From positions 77,775-119,034 of the forward strand of contig DBYB01000026.1 in NCBI GenBank assembly GCA_002309995.1: 41,260 nucleotides of DNA, in the 5' to 3' direction. Source of the DNA: Bacteroidales bacterium UBA1197 (GTDB lineage: Bacteria; Bacteroidota; Bacteroidia; Bacteroidales; UBA932). Below are positions 41,103-41,260 of the stretch, piece after piece. The position numbers and the translations under genes were made by a program. Numbering within the stretch: position 1 is the stretch's first letter; every line of letters starts with the position of its first letter. Below the pieces are notes generated by a model, which was not told where the DNA came from, did no database searches, and was given only the letters and a program-made list of their open reading frames with translations.

Positions 41103-41260
41103 GAAGCCGCCATCCGCTTCGCAGAAATCGACTCCGAAAACTTCGCTACGCTCATCCCTCCCACAGTCTGCTGTCTTTCCGTTCCGGAGCAAGCTCCGTC
41201 CCGTCCATCCACCAGACTGCGGGCCCCTCCCGTTCAAGTGGCCACGGGCGGCCACTGTTT
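41103..41260 (+). repeat. Dispersed repeat modules, copy 3, running to the window end
   Basis: Module 1 is at 41103-41132 and module 2 at 41243-41260, reaching the last base, so the repeat probably continues outside. The 110 bases between them are unlike the sequence between the modules at 39585-39596. Confidence 0.7.

Noticed and set aside
1..41260. tRNA, rRNA, riboswitch, CRISPR or diversity-generating retroelement
   Set aside because: No cloverleaf, rRNA segment, regular spacer array, reverse transcriptase or template/variable repeat pair was seen on either strand; the gaps between genes are mostly too short.

Overview
This window looks like a chromosomal segment of a fairly GC-rich member of the Bacteroidales (phylum Bacteroidota). 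The evidence is the many TAnnTTTG (-7) promoter boxes, the near absence of Shine-Dalgarno sequences, lipoproteins with short lipoboxes, and Bacteroidota-typical families (DUF5686, DUF3575, DUF4988/BACON/BspA-type repeats, fimbrillin-like domains, Omp28, peptidase M64, a PG0541-type protein beside an RND pump, split transketolase). The genus cannot be named from the sequence. There are no rRNA or tRNA genes, no CRISPR array and no complete insertion sequence.

Layout. 1-887: the end of rpsP, coupled to rimM. 884-5406 (minus): a DUF5686 outer-membrane protein, a DUF2807 lipoprotein and a class I rRNA-type methyltransferase. The methyltransferase carries two in-frame copies of a 53-bp repeat. 5462-6715: pgk. 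6971-23592: seven tightly packed genes for surface proteins: two coiled-coil/BACON/leucine-rich lipoproteins, a DUF3575 barrel, an OmpA/TPR lipoprotein, a six-fold Ig-like lipoprotein, a fimbrillin-GLUG-BACON-Omp28 thioredoxin fusion, and a fimbrillin-LRR-M64 metallopeptidase fusion. This block lies between two almost identical 188-bp direct repeats. 23791-24669 (minus): lgt, the enzyme that lipidates such lipoproteins. 24735-30493: a TolC/adaptor/RND-permease efflux operon with a small PII-like protein. 30567-31691: an AAA ATPase of lower GC. 31730-33171: an ECF sigma factor, a small membrane protein (probable anti-sigma) and a Spy/CnrX-like periplasmic protein with a cysteine-rich tail. Two copies of the same ECF-type promoter precede the first two genes. 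33181-34977 (minus): lepA. 35042-39359: split transketolase, a small membrane protein and a GH3 glycosidase. 39360-41260: repeat-rich DNA around an Rpn-family nuclease gene.

Main points for a second look: (1) the palindrome CATG is almost missing (about 17 by hand count against about 150 expected), and codons before Met avoid C in third position; (2) a dispersed twin-palindrome element occurs three times with exactly the same 30-42-30 spacing although its loops have diverged, and two of the copies bracket the 16.7-kb surface operon; (3) the in-frame repeats in the methyltransferase each end in a different inverted copy of the adjacent host coding sequence; (4) the ECF promoter pair TTAAACC-N11-TTTGCGTCTAA; (5) the seven-gene surface operon itself, which reads like a fimbria-related assembly with its own thiol-redox and protease modules.

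All functional calls rest on recognising family motifs by eye; no database search was run.
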